Source of the DNA: Anthoceros angustus
Lineage: Eukaryota; Streptophyta; Anthocerotopsida; Anthocerotales; Anthocerotaceae
DNA length: 64,000 nt
NCBI GenBank assembly: GCA_010909165.1
Contig: VJWM01000025.1
Location: 2,046,001-2,110,000, forward strand
Direction: 5' to 3'
The translations under genes and the position numbers were made by a program. Shown here piece after piece: positions 34,653 to 45,310 of the stretch. The notes under the pieces are model-generated. The model saw nothing but the letters and a program-made list of their open reading frames with translations. It was not told the DNA's origin and ran no database searches. Position 1 is the stretch's first letter; every line of letters begins with the position of its first letter.

Positions 34653-34692
34653 ATATCCGTTGAGCAAGCTTGCAAGCATCTCCTTGCTCAGC

Positions 34693-35824
34693 GGACGTGA
34701 TGAGGAGCATCCGCTGATCCGCTGAGCAAGCTCTCTCTCTTATCTATGTGCGCCCACATTGCGAAGCATGGTACAGCGGGCACAAATAAATATCGTCGAA
34801 AGGGGAAGATGGCATCTAGGAATGAAGAGATGGAGTTTGAGTGGGTAGGGGGGTTTGTCCCGGCTAGGAGATCAAGTGGTGAGTTGGACAGTCTGTAAAT
34901 AGGTTGCAGCCTGTGATTTGATCTAGACTCAATTAACGAGCGTTTGTGGGTGCTATGCAGGTGGGGTTGAACCTGTTCTCGAACTCCAGCACAATAGGGA
35001 GGAGCCAATAATTAACAAGCCTGAACCAGAGGGCATATCAGGAATGGGGGCTGACGTTCCGGGAGAGGACACCTCAGAAGGCGCAAATTTGCAGGATATG
35101 GACATGGTGTTGTCCTCCCAACCTAGCCAACCGCCCACAAACAGGAGGATCATCACACGAAAATACATGAGGCGAAAGTCAGATAGTACTGGATGAGGGC
35201 AGGGTGAGTCAGGTATGGTGTAAGCTATGCTCTGCTCGCGGGAAGCATGGCCAACGCGTGGCTCTTCGTAATTTGCGGTCTGCATGCGCGCTATATATGG
35301 CAGACACACAATTGTGGCAGCAGTGGCTTGACATGATCCCAGGCGCATCATTCTGCATGACCACCGCTCGCTTAACCGAAGCACCGAATCCGCAACAGAA
35401 CCGCAGCCATACTCGCTCACGACATATAAGGGGATACGCTGACGAAATGACTATGGCGATGGGAATTACGAGAATCTTGCCCATTACTGCGTCATGTATT
35501 ACGCATAACTGTAATAATATTGCCGTAAGTGTAATAAAATTTGTAATAAAACCACAGCCATTGTTATAGTGTCTAGAGACATCAAACGACATGAGAAACT
35601 CGACGAGATGTAAACGGGATAATTTGGGAAGATAGGATTTGCGTGGAGGAATCGGCCCGATATCCAAGCGAGCCGTGATCCCTTCTGCCCAAGCTTTGAC
35701 TTAGAACCAGGAGCTACATGCATACATTTACTCATGCGGAGAGTATCGCCTAGCTCCTCTTCTTCATGTTGGTGTGAGTGGAAGCTGTCATACCATACGA
35801 TTGTGGATGCTCCTCATCACGTCC
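34693..35824. mobile_element. Candidate inverted-repeat element of about 1.1 kb
   Basis: GGACGTGATGAGGAGCATCC at 34,693-34,712 is repeated as its exact reverse complement at 35,805-35,824. No clear target duplication flanks the pair. Inside, at 35,561-35,574, the plus strand reads CCATTGTTATAGTG, the reverse of a CACTA-like terminus, preceded by repeated TAATAAAA words; it may be a truncated CACTA end nested within or next to the element. Confidence 0.45.
34961..35196 (+). CDS. Exon-like open frame, acidic protein C-terminus (partial)
   Basis: After a good acceptor (TGCTATGCAG ends at 34,960), a frame of about 78 residues runs to TGA at 35,194-35,196. It is rich in Glu, Pro and Ser with a basic end (RRIITRKYMRRKSDSTG). 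A short frame starting MASRNEEMEFEWVGG at 34,808 precedes a GTGAGT donor at 34,879 and could be the upstream exon. However, a run of six G followed by four C puts a stop (TAG at 34,865) just before that donor, so the join is open only if that run is one base off. No family is recognised. Confidence 0.35.
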
Positions 35825-35879
35825 TACAAGCGTGTGTAGTTGTCTCATTCCCACGACCTCCTATCTGCCTGCCCCCGAC

Positions 35880-36005
35880 CTCATTGAAAGGAGTGCTTGG
35901 TTGCCGCCCTGAGCTCATTGGAAGGAGTGCTTGGTTGCGGCCCAGAGCTCATTGGAAGGAGTGCTTGGTTGCTGCCCTGAGCTCATTGGAAGGAGTGCTT
36001 GGTTG
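35880..36005. repeat. 34-bp minisatellite, about 3.7 copies
   Basis: The unit CTCATTGGAAGGAGTGCTTG with GTTGC(C/G/T)GCCC(T/A)GAG is repeated four times, the last copy cut short. It lies just left of the first RING pseudogene. Confidence 0.9.
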
Positions 36006-36275
36006 ATTAGTAGTCTTTTCATATAGGTAGATGTATGAGCTCACGGCGCAAGCTTGGGAGCTAATTTTCATGCACCCCTTGCTCCTTGTACTCCATGTGG
36101 GTAGAGAATTAGAGCGAGGACCTCTTGCCAGTATTCACTAGGGATTAAAAGGTTACGTATTACAAATGCGATAGTGCAAATGCGATAGTGCAAAGTGATT
36201 GAGGAAGCCTGGCCAGTGTTGTCAGGCCAGTGTTAAATTTTGGTGATGTATCGGTGAAAGGCTGTCGGTGCTTTG

Positions 36276-36990
36276 TCCTTAAGTGAGAACGGCATCTCAC
36301 AGGTCCTTCGAAGGGTGCTTGAAGAACCGGGCGGAGAGTATCCTCCGTTTGCGGAAGCCAGATCAAGAGTGCAGGGAGCATGTCTGTCTGCAGAAGGCGT
36401 TACATGCGGCGAGGGGAAAGCTTGGAGCCTTGCAAGAGAGCGGCGGGGAAGGGATGAAGTTGAAAGAGTTTGATGACCTAGGTTCAAGTGCGATGGCCGT
36501 GATGCAGATAGTGAAGTGAAGGAGGGGAGCCTGAGGGAGAGAGAGCAGGCCGCGCTGTTGCGGGAGAGGGAGGCTAGGGATGCGGTTGCGGCTGCCGAGC
36601 TGCGGAGGCTGGAGGAGGAGAAGAACGCCGAGCTGCGGAGGCTGGAGGAGGAGGAGAACGCCGAGCTGCGAGAACGTTTGAGCAAAGTTGGCATGAGTAG
36701 TTCCGGAAGACAGTGTGAGGGATGGCAAAGTAAAGGGCATTATATTGAGGAACTTGAGTACGATAAGGACACTCTGCTTGCGGAACTGGAGGCACAGCGG
36801 GAGACAAGTATGTGCAAAATCTGCTTTTCACAAGCGAGAACACCGTCGTCTCACCTTGTTTTCATTTCCCGCTTTGCAACTCATGCACGGTTCTGCACAG
36901 AGAACGGACCATTACTTTCCTTACTTGCAGAGTCCCCATCACTGGATAGATTGTCTTCAAGCTGTTGCACTATTAGTCCTCACCTGAAGG
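36276..36990 (+). pseudogene. Coiled-coil RING-finger protein remnant, copy R1
   Basis: Homologous to the RING gene at 41,619-42,717. The frame 36,283-36,519 carries CREHVCLQKALHAARGKL and SSAMAVMQIVK, then meets a TGA shared with copies R3 and R5. A second frame (36,516 on) has a Glu/Arg coiled coil with two copies of AELRRLEEE and the RING start MCKICFSQAR. One base is missing right after this (near 36,838), which destroys the zinc finger. The N-terminal exon is absent. It is tail-to-tail with the GH17 gene, whose stop is at 36,973. Confidence 0.8.
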
Positions 36991-38733
36991 TAGACAACAG
37001 AGAGCAAGCCCCAGTAATACCGAAATTAGTGCATACATATACTTGGGTACGACTACATTCAATGGTCCGCTGGAAGACGTAGATATAGCTATCGGAAACT
37101 TGCAGTCATAGGTCAAGCCTGGATCATCCGTTGTGACTGTTGCCAAATCCTGGAAATAGCAAGCTGCGCCCTGCTGACCCTGTGCTTGATAATAGCTGTT
37201 GAAGGCGAAGGAGGCATTACTGTCCATGATCACGCTTAAGTCATGGCAGGACCCTCCATCTTCTAGGACTGTACAATCTCCACCGTGAGAGCACGCATAA
37301 TCGACATTGCCTTGTACACTGCTGACATTAATGGGTTCACTTTTTAGAACGCACCACTTCCTATCCAGGTACTTCACATGAGCACTAACAAGAGGAAAGT
37401 TCAAGCCTTGGCCTGATAAGTCAAGCGAGTATTTCGCCTGTCCAGCGTAGTCAAAAATACCCCAGTGTCTTTCGAAGTTGCCAGGCAAAGTACTCTTTGC
37501 ATCTTCGTCAAGAAGTCCGAAAAGGTAGAAGTCAAAAAATGTGTTGGGGTGCCTAGGAGTGCCCTTCAACTGGAAAGAGTGATCGAGTAAACCTTGATTG
37601 AACTTCTGAGCATTGTCAAGAGTTGCACTCGCTTCACCGTCTGTAGGCCAGCCAATTTCTCCCAAGACTATGGGCATACCGGCTGCTCCCAGACTAGCCA
37701 GGGCATTTGCAACCGAGTCAATGCTGGCCTCCAGCACATTTGTGTACGTGTAGTCTCCATCAGAAAAGGCAGCACTGCTATCACCACTGAAGAATGCAAA
37801 ATCCTTCGGAAAATGAGGATCCTCGACGAGACTCAAATACGGGTAGAGATTGACCATGAAAGGGGAGCCGTGCTGGCTGAGCAGTGAAACAACGTTAGTC
37901 ATGACTTTAGTATACTCATTCTTGATAAATGTTTGACTAGGGAGATTTGACTCGGCTGAGAGCACGTCAGCATTCATAGGCACCACAACCTTCACAACAC
38001 CTTGCAACTCCGCCTCGTTAATAGCCTGCTGCACATTCTTCAAGGCAGGTAGGACCAATCGGATAAATCGGCCACCATAACTTGCCAAAAATGGCTCGTT
38101 CCCTATTGCAACATACCTACATGAAAACACCTGGAAGATGAGAACAACATCTGAACAAGAAAAAGTTATCTAGTTATCTCATGCAAAATTCAACAAGAAA
38201 CTCAATTCGCAATGACGCAAGCGGGCATACAGGCTAGAAAAACAGGCTTGGCGGCTCTGCTCTCCGTTACCTAACCAGCAAACTACTCCGGTCTCTGAAT
38301 TCAAGCAAGCCTGACAGTAAAGCAATTCCCAAGGCTGTGAAGAGGATAAGGAGACAATGGAAAGCACGAAAGGGAGAATCGAAACTTACGCGATGTTCAC
38401 ATGTTTCCTTTCTCTGTAGTAGGACACATTGTACTTCACCCATGCCCTGGCGTGATCAAGGCTCTGCAAAGTTTGCAGCATATCATTCGGAGCACCTACC
38501 GTCACTTCAAGTCCACTCGATTCAAAAGCGTTGAGCACTTTTTCATCCGCATCGAAGAGCTTCACTTTCGTGAAGTTGTTGTCCTTAAGGAGCTGAATCA
38601 CCGACTTCTCTGGTAGTTTCCGTGTAGCAATAGTTCCCCAGTTCACACCAATAGCCTGCGCTGAACACAATGGTAGCGTAGCCAGCACCGCAAACAGCAC
38701 ACAAATCCACGCCGGACTCGTCAACCTCTCCAT
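36973..38733 (-). CDS. GH17 glucan endo-1,3-beta-glucosidase with X8 domain and GPI tail, copy 1
   Basis: Two exons, 38,733-38,390 and 38,116-36,973, joined GC|G at a GTAAGT...TAG intron of 273 bp, give 495 residues. A signal peptide (MERLTSPAWICVLFAVLATL, cut near Ala-Gln-Ala) is followed by GH17 (IGVNWGT start). It has the acid/base Glu122 in YVAIGNEP and nucleophile Glu268 in LGEIGWPTDG. An X8/CBM43 domain (369-453) has six Cys, then a Ser-rich spacer and hydrophobic tail (473-490) typical of GPI anchoring. The protein should bind and cut callose (beta-1,3-glucan) at the outer plasma membrane or wall. The layout is that of the Arabidopsis GH17 clade of 'glucan endo-1,3-beta-glucosidase 5/6/8', which includes ZERZAUST. 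All key residues are present. Its 3' end meets RING copy R1. Confidence 0.93.
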
Positions 38734-39330
38734 TTCGCGGATACAACACCTCCGGATCAGATTTGTGTCCAAGCCTTTGAATCCCGAAGCTGTTGGACAG
38801 CAGTGCAGAGACGTCAACCATCAGGCAGCAGAAACAAGCGCAGAATGTAAAATGCAGCGTGCAAAGCACGAGATCACCAACCAACAATGTTGGAGAAAGG
38901 AGCATTGCATTGTACCTTTACTGTGCCAGGATGCAGCACAGCTCCTCCTACAAATCAAAGCGACAGAAATAGTACGAGACGAGGCTGAGAAGAGCTCCGA
39001 TCCACAACCAGGCGCAGCAGCGTATGCACAGAGCCGAGCACGGAAGCGAAAGAAGACGCGCGGAAACACGCTTTCAAATACTGCGGAGCACCTATCTACT
39101 ATATCTGGCGTCGCGGGGACAGAGGGCGGGGGTGCGCGGAGGCCGAGAGGATCTTCGATGCACGACCAGAGCAGCGGCCTATGGACAGGGGCGAACACAG
39201 AAGTGAAAGCAGAAGCGAGGAAACACGCGGTGAACTGCTGCCTTGCCATGCGGCCATGCAAGAGAGTACATACTACGCGTAGTTTTCATTTTCATTATTT
39301 ATTATTTATATTTATCGTGTTGGGATGGAT
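38734..39330 (-). promoter_or_regulatory. Leader and promoter region of GH17 copy 1
   Basis: No conserved protein is encoded; the long minus frame 38,821-39,261 is not kept open in the paralogues. A TATAAATA box on the minus strand lies at 39,304-39,311, inside an AT-rich stretch shared by copies 1, 3 and 4. The leader would be about 530 nt. A GTACAATGC donor near 38,920 and a CCAACAG acceptor near 38,790 could define a leader intron, which is unproven. Confidence 0.5.
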
Positions 39331-39614
39331 CGATTCGTGTTTCACGTGTCTAACCGTTCAGAGTAGGAGTAGCCCCGTAGGACTCTTACGGTGTGCGGGG
39401 ACGAGGGCAGGATTTCATTTACAGGCAGTCATCGTGTGGGGACCACGGCAAGATAAACACAACCATATACAGGGAACTGAAAAATAAATATATTTTTTAT
39501 TATTTAAGTTTTTAAATAATAAATATATATTATGAGTGAAAGTTATTATGGTATAGTAGATTTATATCATTGAATGGAATTAAAAAAAAGTAAATTGTAT
39601 GTGCATTCTTGGTA
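39331..39614. other. AT-rich upstream DNA of GH17 copy 1
   Basis: No gene seen. The stretch is similar to 58,080-58,266 upstream of GH17 copy 3, which shows that the segmental duplication included far-upstream sequence. Confidence 0.5.
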
Positions 39615-39620
39615 TTAGTG

Positions 39621-40304
39621 TATGGAATACCGATTTGGTCACTTGGCATCGTGTATATGCCACGACATCTTTTAGATACTTGCATATAATACACATATAA
39701 TACGTGCCTCATCAGCTTCTGTAGGTTCGTATGCAGGGCAAAAACTTTCTATGTCACGATGATAGTTTGGTGTTCTGATTGTGTCATGCACATGTTTTCT
39801 TGTTTAAGGTTTTAGTGTTCTGATCACCACACATACATGTTAAACAGGCGGCCAAGACACACATACTGCTCCTCCATAGGGGGCAGGCCTAGGAAACGTT
39901 GCAGCCTTGTATGCAGCTAGTGCCAAACACTGCAGCCTTGCACGTAAGGGCAATCGCACTCAGCCGCACCGCAAATACAGACGATGAGTGCAGCGCAAAC
40001 GTAATTGCAAACGGTAAGCAGCCAATTGCTCACATATGGCGCCCAGTGCCTCAATGGTGCAGCAACGCAAATGACCCTGAACGCAATCCTAAACTCGAGG
40101 GAAGAAAAGTTTTTGTGTATCGTGGAAGCTTTGTGTGCATCATGGGGTAGGTTGATGACATCGGTACACCGAGGGGCCGCAGCCCCGACCGATGTGGTTA
40201 TACGTGACATACCGAAATAGTTCCCACGTATGCGGCGGGACTATTTCTTTCTGTCCACAACCCTAAAAAATGTGGATACCATGTGACCAGATCGGTATTC
40301 CATA
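39621..40304. mobile_element. 684-bp inverted-repeat DNA transposon, non-autonomous
   Basis: It starts TATGGAATACCGATTTGG and ends with the reverse complement of these bases, giving 22-bp terminal inverted repeats with one mismatch. The flanks carry a direct repeat TTAGTG (39,615-39,620 and 40,305-40,310), a likely 6-bp target duplication. The paralogous upstream region of GH17 copy 3 (about 58,262-58,290) lacks the insert and runs straight through the site. No transposase is encoded: the small frames on both strands (39,899-40,220) show no known motif. The superfamily is uncertain. Confidence 0.8.
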
Positions 40305-40310
40305 TTAGTG

Positions 40311-40790
40311 TGTCAGTTGAGATGTTAAAAAAATGGAATGAAATGGAACACCCAGATAGATAAAAGGACGCTGACTGAATCGAATATAATGTTGTACCAA
40401 TCTCAGTTTTAGAATAATATGTAGATTGAAAAAATAATGTTTGACTGTAAAAACCCTCTCTTTGATTTGATCGCTCGTTTTTCCGATTAATTCGCCTCGT
40501 ACTTTTACGTTCTCTCAAAATTTGAATGAAGTTTTGAAGTAAAGAAACTAGATATAATGGTTCAATTTGAATGGTAATTCTGAATCAAAGCCTATAGAAG
40601 CCTGTTGGAGCCCTGGAATCTCTGGCGCTCAGACTTTGCTACTTCTCAGTCTCTGTTTTACACTTTGCTAAAACTGTGGACAGCGAAGAGGAGTCGGTTG
40701 TGTTGGGCGACGAGCTCAGGATCTTACGGTCAAACTTGTGGACGTGTCGAATGCATACTTGGGGAACCATAGCTGCCCTTCAAGCTTGAG
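40311..40790. other. Upstream flank shared with other GH17 copies
   Basis: About 300 bp (40,311-40,600) match 58,290-58,565 upstream of GH17 copy 3 and, more weakly, 61,640-61,790 upstream of copy 4. No gene is visible. Confidence 0.5.
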
Positions 40791-40799
40791 CATTTGCTG

Positions 40800-41575
40800 C
40801 CGCCTTGGAATCTGGAAGAACAGTGCACTGTGATGTAGTGCAGAGTGGCGTAACTTGTTTGCAAAGGATGTGGTGACATGGAATGCCCTGATTGCTGGGT
40901 ATACCGAGCGAGGGCCCGGACATGAGGCGCCTATTGCGTATGGACAAATGTTTCTTTGCTTGCCTCCCTAAGGCCAATGCAAGCAAGCACTGGTGCCTGC
41001 AGAAGGACCGACAGCTGCACTTGATGATAGTTGAAAGGATTGCTGGACAAAGTAAAGATGGGCAACTGCCAGGTGAACATGTATGCAAAATGTGGCGAAC
41101 TGAAAGATGCACGCCAGGTTTTTGACAGCATGGTCACAAGGGATGCGGTGACATGGAATGACCTGATAGCGGATATGCACAGCAAAGACGGGCAGTCGGC
41201 ATGTGGCAAGAACAACACATGCATCACCTGGCCAAGTAGCCCTCCCCATTAGAATGCCTCTATAACAGGGATATATGCGTTAGGAGAAGCATAATAAAGC
41301 CACGGGGTCTAGGCAGCCCCCAGTCCGTGGACAGGCTTAAAATTACAGATATGGGCCAGGTTCTTAAAGTCCTGACAAATTAAGCAGCGTCTTCAAACAA
41401 GCAGCCTGAACAGGCCATTGATCTGAATCGTAAGATGCGCCAGTAATCTGGATGGAGGTCCATGTTGACGCGGCAGAAAGTGCAGCTAAGCCTAATGTCT
41501 TCTCTTGTAAACTGCGTGGTGGACATATATGCAAAATGTGGGAGATGCTTAGCTCTTCCCTTTGTTGATGCCAGT
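40800..41575 (+). pseudogene. PLS-type pentatricopeptide repeat (PPR) remnant
   Basis: The plus strand holds KDVVTWNALIAGYTERG at about 40,868-40,920, VNMYAKCGELKDARQVFD with SMVTRDAVTWNDLIA at 41,075-41,170, and VNCVVDIYAKCGR near 41,510-41,550. These are the characteristic repeats of plant organelle RNA-binding PPR proteins. They lie in different frames and there is no start, full repeat array or C-terminal E/DYW domain, so it is a decayed fragment of a once longer gene. Confidence 0.85.
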
Positions 41576-41618
41576 AGAGTTTCAAACACTGCAGGTCCCA
41601 AGCAAAATTTGGGCACAC

Positions 41619-42717
41619 CTAGGGCACATACAAGGCCATTGATCCGGTAATGGGAACTCTGCAAGTAGGGCAAGTAGTGATCTGTCCCCTCGTTTTCTCT
41701 AAGCACGAGTTGCAAAGCAGGAAATGAAAGCAAGGTAAGATGACGATGTCCCTGGCCTGCGCGAAGGATAACGTGCACATACTTTTCTGCTGCTCTGCCT
41801 CCAGGTCCCCTTGCAGCGTGTTCCTGTTGCGCTCAAGTTCCATGATCTCGTCCCCATGGCTAAGTGCAGCCGTTCGCAGCTTGGCGTTGTCCTCCTCCAG
41901 CCTCCACAGATCCGCAGCGACAACCGCATCCCGTGCCTCCCTCTCCTGCAACAGTGCCGCCTGCTCTCTCTTCCTCACGCTCTCCTTCCCCTTCTCCCCC
42001 AGCCGCACCACGGCCATGGCGCTGGAGCGGAGGGTATCAAGGTCCTCCAGCCTCATCCCCCCGCCCCCGCTTCCGCTTCCGCTCCCGCTCCCGCCGCTCT
42101 CTTGCAATGCTTCCAGTTTTTCCGTGGCCGCATGCAACGCCCCCTGCAGACACAGCAATTCTGCACACGGCAAGCACCAACATCAATATCAATTTCGTTG
42201 TCTCTCCTCCGTCTGGAGCCCGTTTAGCACAAGAGAGGAAGGTTACCTCTAAACGTGCAGGCGTGCGAACATCCACCACCTCATTCCCATCCGCCACCTC
42301 ATTCCGCCTTCCTAGTTTGGTCAGCTCGCTCTGCTGCCGGCTGAACTCACGCTCGTCCAGCTCGTTGCGGAGCAATTGAAACTCGTCCTTAGCCTGCTTC
42401 CTCCTCGACATCGGTCCGCATACCTGGCCGCATCGCCCGATGCGGCCTTCCGCATCGATTTTCTGGCCAAGGACGTTAGTGTCGTCTACGCTCTCTGTGC
42501 TCGTCTTTCAAAAGGTGAAGCTTGTCACCTCCTCAAACCGAGCCGACCAAATGGGGTGCTCGGCGACCTGCAATTCCCTCTCTCGTCTAGCCAAGGCCCT
42601 CAGTTCGGTCTCCGCCACCCACAGGATAGCTTTCTGTTTCTCGAAACTCTTCTCCACCTCCTGGTCGGACAACAGCTTTAGGTCCGTCAGCAGCCTGTCC
42701 TCCACCTTACCCGCCAT
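41619..42717 (-). CDS. Coiled-coil protein with C-terminal RING-type zinc finger (R4)
   Basis: Predicted exons 42,717-42,529, 42,423-42,247 and 42,143-41,619 (introns 105 and 103 bp, GT-AG, phase 0) give about 296 residues. The start MAGKVEDRLLTDLKLLSDQE and the conserved WSARFEE are also found in the pseudogene copies, which supports exon 1. The middle is a coiled coil rich in Glu, Arg and Ala. The C-terminal C3HC4-like finger reads MCTLSFAQARDIVILPC, then FHFLLCNSC and TTCPTCR. Ligand 2 is Ser where the other copies have Cys (CKIC). Similar small fingers sit at the C-terminus of some plant KIN-7 kinesins and E3 ligases, so a ubiquitin-ligase role is possible but uncertain. Exon limits are by inspection. 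Confidence 0.6.
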
Positions 42718-42860
42718 TCCTCGCCAGCCACAATGCAAACCCCACTATCCTCACAAGCAGGGCATGACAAGGGAAGGGACGCAAGGCGAGGTAGCAGGAG
42801 CTCGGCAGGAGCTGGAATTCAACTTGAATCACTTGCATATTATATTACAAAAACACGCCG
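42718..42860 (-). promoter_or_regulatory. Promoter region of RING gene R4
   Basis: The minus strand has GTAATATAATATGC at about 42,834-42,847, an AT-rich TATA-like box 120 bp before the predicted start. Weak evidence only. Confidence 0.35.
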
Positions 42861-43540
42861 TTTACCCGCCCTTTCCCATCGCCATTAGGCCACGAGTACG
42901 GCCTCAAAAGCCACGTCATCGCGGATGACAGCCTCCAAGTTTCATTCACAGGACGGCTCTCCGGGAGTTCATGCTCAAGACTCTGTCGAGCCTAACCGTG
43001 TGAGAGAGAAAGCACTGCTCAAAATTTAGCTAGATCTGTATAGACACCCTGCAAATCACATGATGTTTGTGTGGCTTCTGAAAGCATGTGAAAGAATCCT
43101 GATAGCATGTAAAAGCATCTGGGCCAGCTTGCTGATGGACAAAAATGCCAAGAAATGTGGCGACTTGGACTAAGCCGAGAAGCGCTCTCTTGTGTATGCA
43201 AGCACGCAGCAGGAGGGCATGGCTCCAGCTTACAGTAAATCCGTTTGATAGATTTCTAGAGCGTTCGAGGCATCTGTCTGGATACAGTTTATTTCTGTTA
43301 GGCTCCCCTTCCGCTCGCCTCGCTAGTCTCCCTGGACACAGAGCGAGTAATTAGGATCCCGTCGTAAATCAGTTCAGGGCTTCACAATTCTGATAGATGG
43401 TCGTCAGGACAGCAAGACATACATTCCCAGCAACGTGACCCAGAGGAAATTCTCACCAGAGCCGGTTTCAGGTGCTGCCCTTGGCCGTCTGGTGCAATGC
43501 ATTGCAGGCTCTGTCGTGTTGGAAAGCTGCAACAAACATG
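42861..43540. other. Intergenic DNA between R4 and RRP7-like copy 1
   Basis: No gene is recognised. The short frames on both strands have no known motif. Confidence 0.4.
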
Positions 43541-43556
43541 GAGGGGTTATATATCA

Positions 43557-44313
43557 CTATGGAGTAAACTTGCAACATCCTTGAGTCTTGCCAGCTTTTT
43601 CCTGTCGTTCTCGAACTTCTGTTGCAAATTCATACCTAATTCTGGAAATACGCAACAACTGTTACCCTCCAATTGCAAACATGGAACGTAGGTGCCACAG
43701 GCAAGATCACAAGAGCAAATCTTACCATTTCGTCGCTGCTCACGTCGTCCAATTTGGTAGAAGTCGAGTTCTGTTTCCCCCGCTTTCTTCTGGCAGCCCT
43801 TTCAAGTACAGCAGCAGACGACACAGCACCCCCTTGTAAACCGCGCCGTCTGCGTCGGCACCCTTCTCTCTCCCGCCTTTATTCACAACCAGAGTCCAAC
43901 CATCTGCAGCAGCAGCAGCAGCAGCTGCCTCCCTCTCCGCTGAAGCCTGCAAGTCACCCATCACTGACTAAGCAAAAAGAACCAGCTCTGCATCCCCTAC
44001 AGCACACAGAAATGAATGGAACATGCAGAGGAAGCAGAGAAATTCACTTGTTCTTCACGGGCATCATACTGCAAACATGAATTCCGTCAATTACCTGCTG
44101 CAAGGTTTGTGGATCACGGCTCTCGGCGTAATACTCGGCCAGCCATTCTGCGAGGACGAGAAACATTGGTCATTCCAAACCTAAACCAGCCAAAATCCAA
44201 CGTCATCTGCTTAAAGCCTTACCCTCCATGCCCGCAGGAGCCTCATCCTTGACTGCCCTAATCACCACCATCCCTAATCTCTGACGGCTGCACAGCAGCA
44301 TCAGTGGACGCCA
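43557..44313 (-). pseudogene. RRP7-like C-terminal domain, copy 1
   Basis: Minus-strand exon-like pieces match the C-terminal domain of ribosomal-RNA processing protein 7 (RRP7A in animals, needed for 40S subunit assembly in the nucleolus). They are WLAEYYAESRDPQTLQQ (near 44,130), YDAREEQ, a poly-Ala then DGWTLVVNKGGR (near 43,900), AVLERAARRKRGKQ (near 43,790), ELDFYQIGRREQRRN (near 43,750), and LQQKFENDRKKLARL (43,635-43,590). Splice-like GT/AG sites lie between them. The RRM half is missing. Two frame breaks fall at runs of five G, and the usual final KFxPY is shifted. It is head-to-head with RING copy R2. Confidence 0.7.
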
Positions 44314-44459
44314 TCTCCCTACTACGGACCATAGCGGGGTAAGCGTTCACGCTCCAAGTACATATATTCTAATAAAGTACAGTGAAGTTGTATTCCCGGT
44401 CGCCTAGCCCGCCTAGCCCGCCTAGCCTTGCCTGCCGGATGCAGCGTCAGGATACTGGC

Positions 44460-45310
44460 CAGCTCTGCATTGCAGATGCCGAGGAATGGGGGGTGAGGAG
44501 GAGGCCGGGCTGGCTGCCGACCTGAAGCTCATGTCAGACCACGAGCAGAAAGGAATTTGATGTATCGTAGGGCCAGATTGATGGTCTTGGCAAGGCGTGA
44601 GAGGGGAGGCGGCAATCGCCGAATCGCCGGTCATCGACGAATTGCGGTCCAACACAAGTAAATCCAAAAACATACGGGAGAAGAGACGGAAGGGGAGGAG
44701 ACGGAGGGAGGTGGGGGATGCTCACAGGCCTGCACCCGCAAGAGCCACGGGGTGCAGGGAGCATGCCTCTCTGCAGGAGGCGATGCATGTGGCGATGGGA
44801 AAGCTGGAAGCCCTACAAAAGAGTGGCGGGGAAGGGATGATGTTGGAGGAGCTTGATGACCTGGATTGCAGTGCCATGGCCGTGATGCAACAAGTGAAGA
44901 AGGGGAAGGAGAGCGTGAGGGAGGCAAGGGATGTGGTTGTGGCTGCCGAGCTGCGGAGGCTGAAGGAGGAGAACGGCCAGCTGCTAGACATTGTGACGTA
45001 TGACCGGACGGCTGCACTTAGGCATGGGTATGCGGTTTTGCACCTTGAGCACGACCAGAAGACGCTGCGTGCTGGAGAGAAAAGTGCAATATATCACGGA
45101 ACTTGAGCCCGACAGGAGCAAGCTTGAGGAGGAACTCGAGGCAGAGCAGGAGAAGTGTATGTGCAAAATCTGCTTTGTGCAGGCCAGGAACACAGTCATC
45201 TTACCTTCCTTGCATTTCCTGTTTTGCAAGTAGTGTATGGAGCTGCATAGAGACGGGACTCTTCCTTGCCCGACCTGCAGAGAGAGAGAGCGAGGGAGTA
45301 TTTTGTAGAG
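44460..45310 (+). pseudogene. Coiled-coil RING-finger protein remnant, copy R2
   Basis: The start ATG GGG GGT GAG GAG near 44,488 leads into GLAADLKL-like sequence but soon meets TGA. The long frame 44,597-45,106 then carries CREHASLQEAMHVAMGKLEA, a coiled coil and RTAALRHGYAVLHLEHDQ. A frameshift near 45,080 leads to the finger MCKICFVQARNTVIL (45,160-45,204). One ligand is Ser (Pro-Ser-Leu-His), a TAG follows at the Cys-x-x-Cys pair, and CPTCR is seen beyond the stop. Unlike R1, R3 and R5 it lacks their shared TGA. Confidence 0.75.

Noticed and set aside
37594-37887. Plus-strand open frames antisense to GH17 exon 2, recurring at 48,212-48,502, 56,469-56,891 and 59,452-59,874
   Set aside because: They recur only because the GH17 exon on the other strand is conserved. 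They show no start context, motif or splice structure of their own.
38821-39261. Long minus-strand frame upstream of GH17 copy 1, with a relative at 49,199-49,723
   Set aside because: It lies in the leader/promoter; frames are broken or deleted in copies 3 and 4 and no domain is seen.
41280-41345. A tRNA-like or structured RNA around the CCACGGGG...CCGTGG hairpin
   Set aside because: No cloverleaf, anticodon arm or T-loop could be drawn; only a single short stem.
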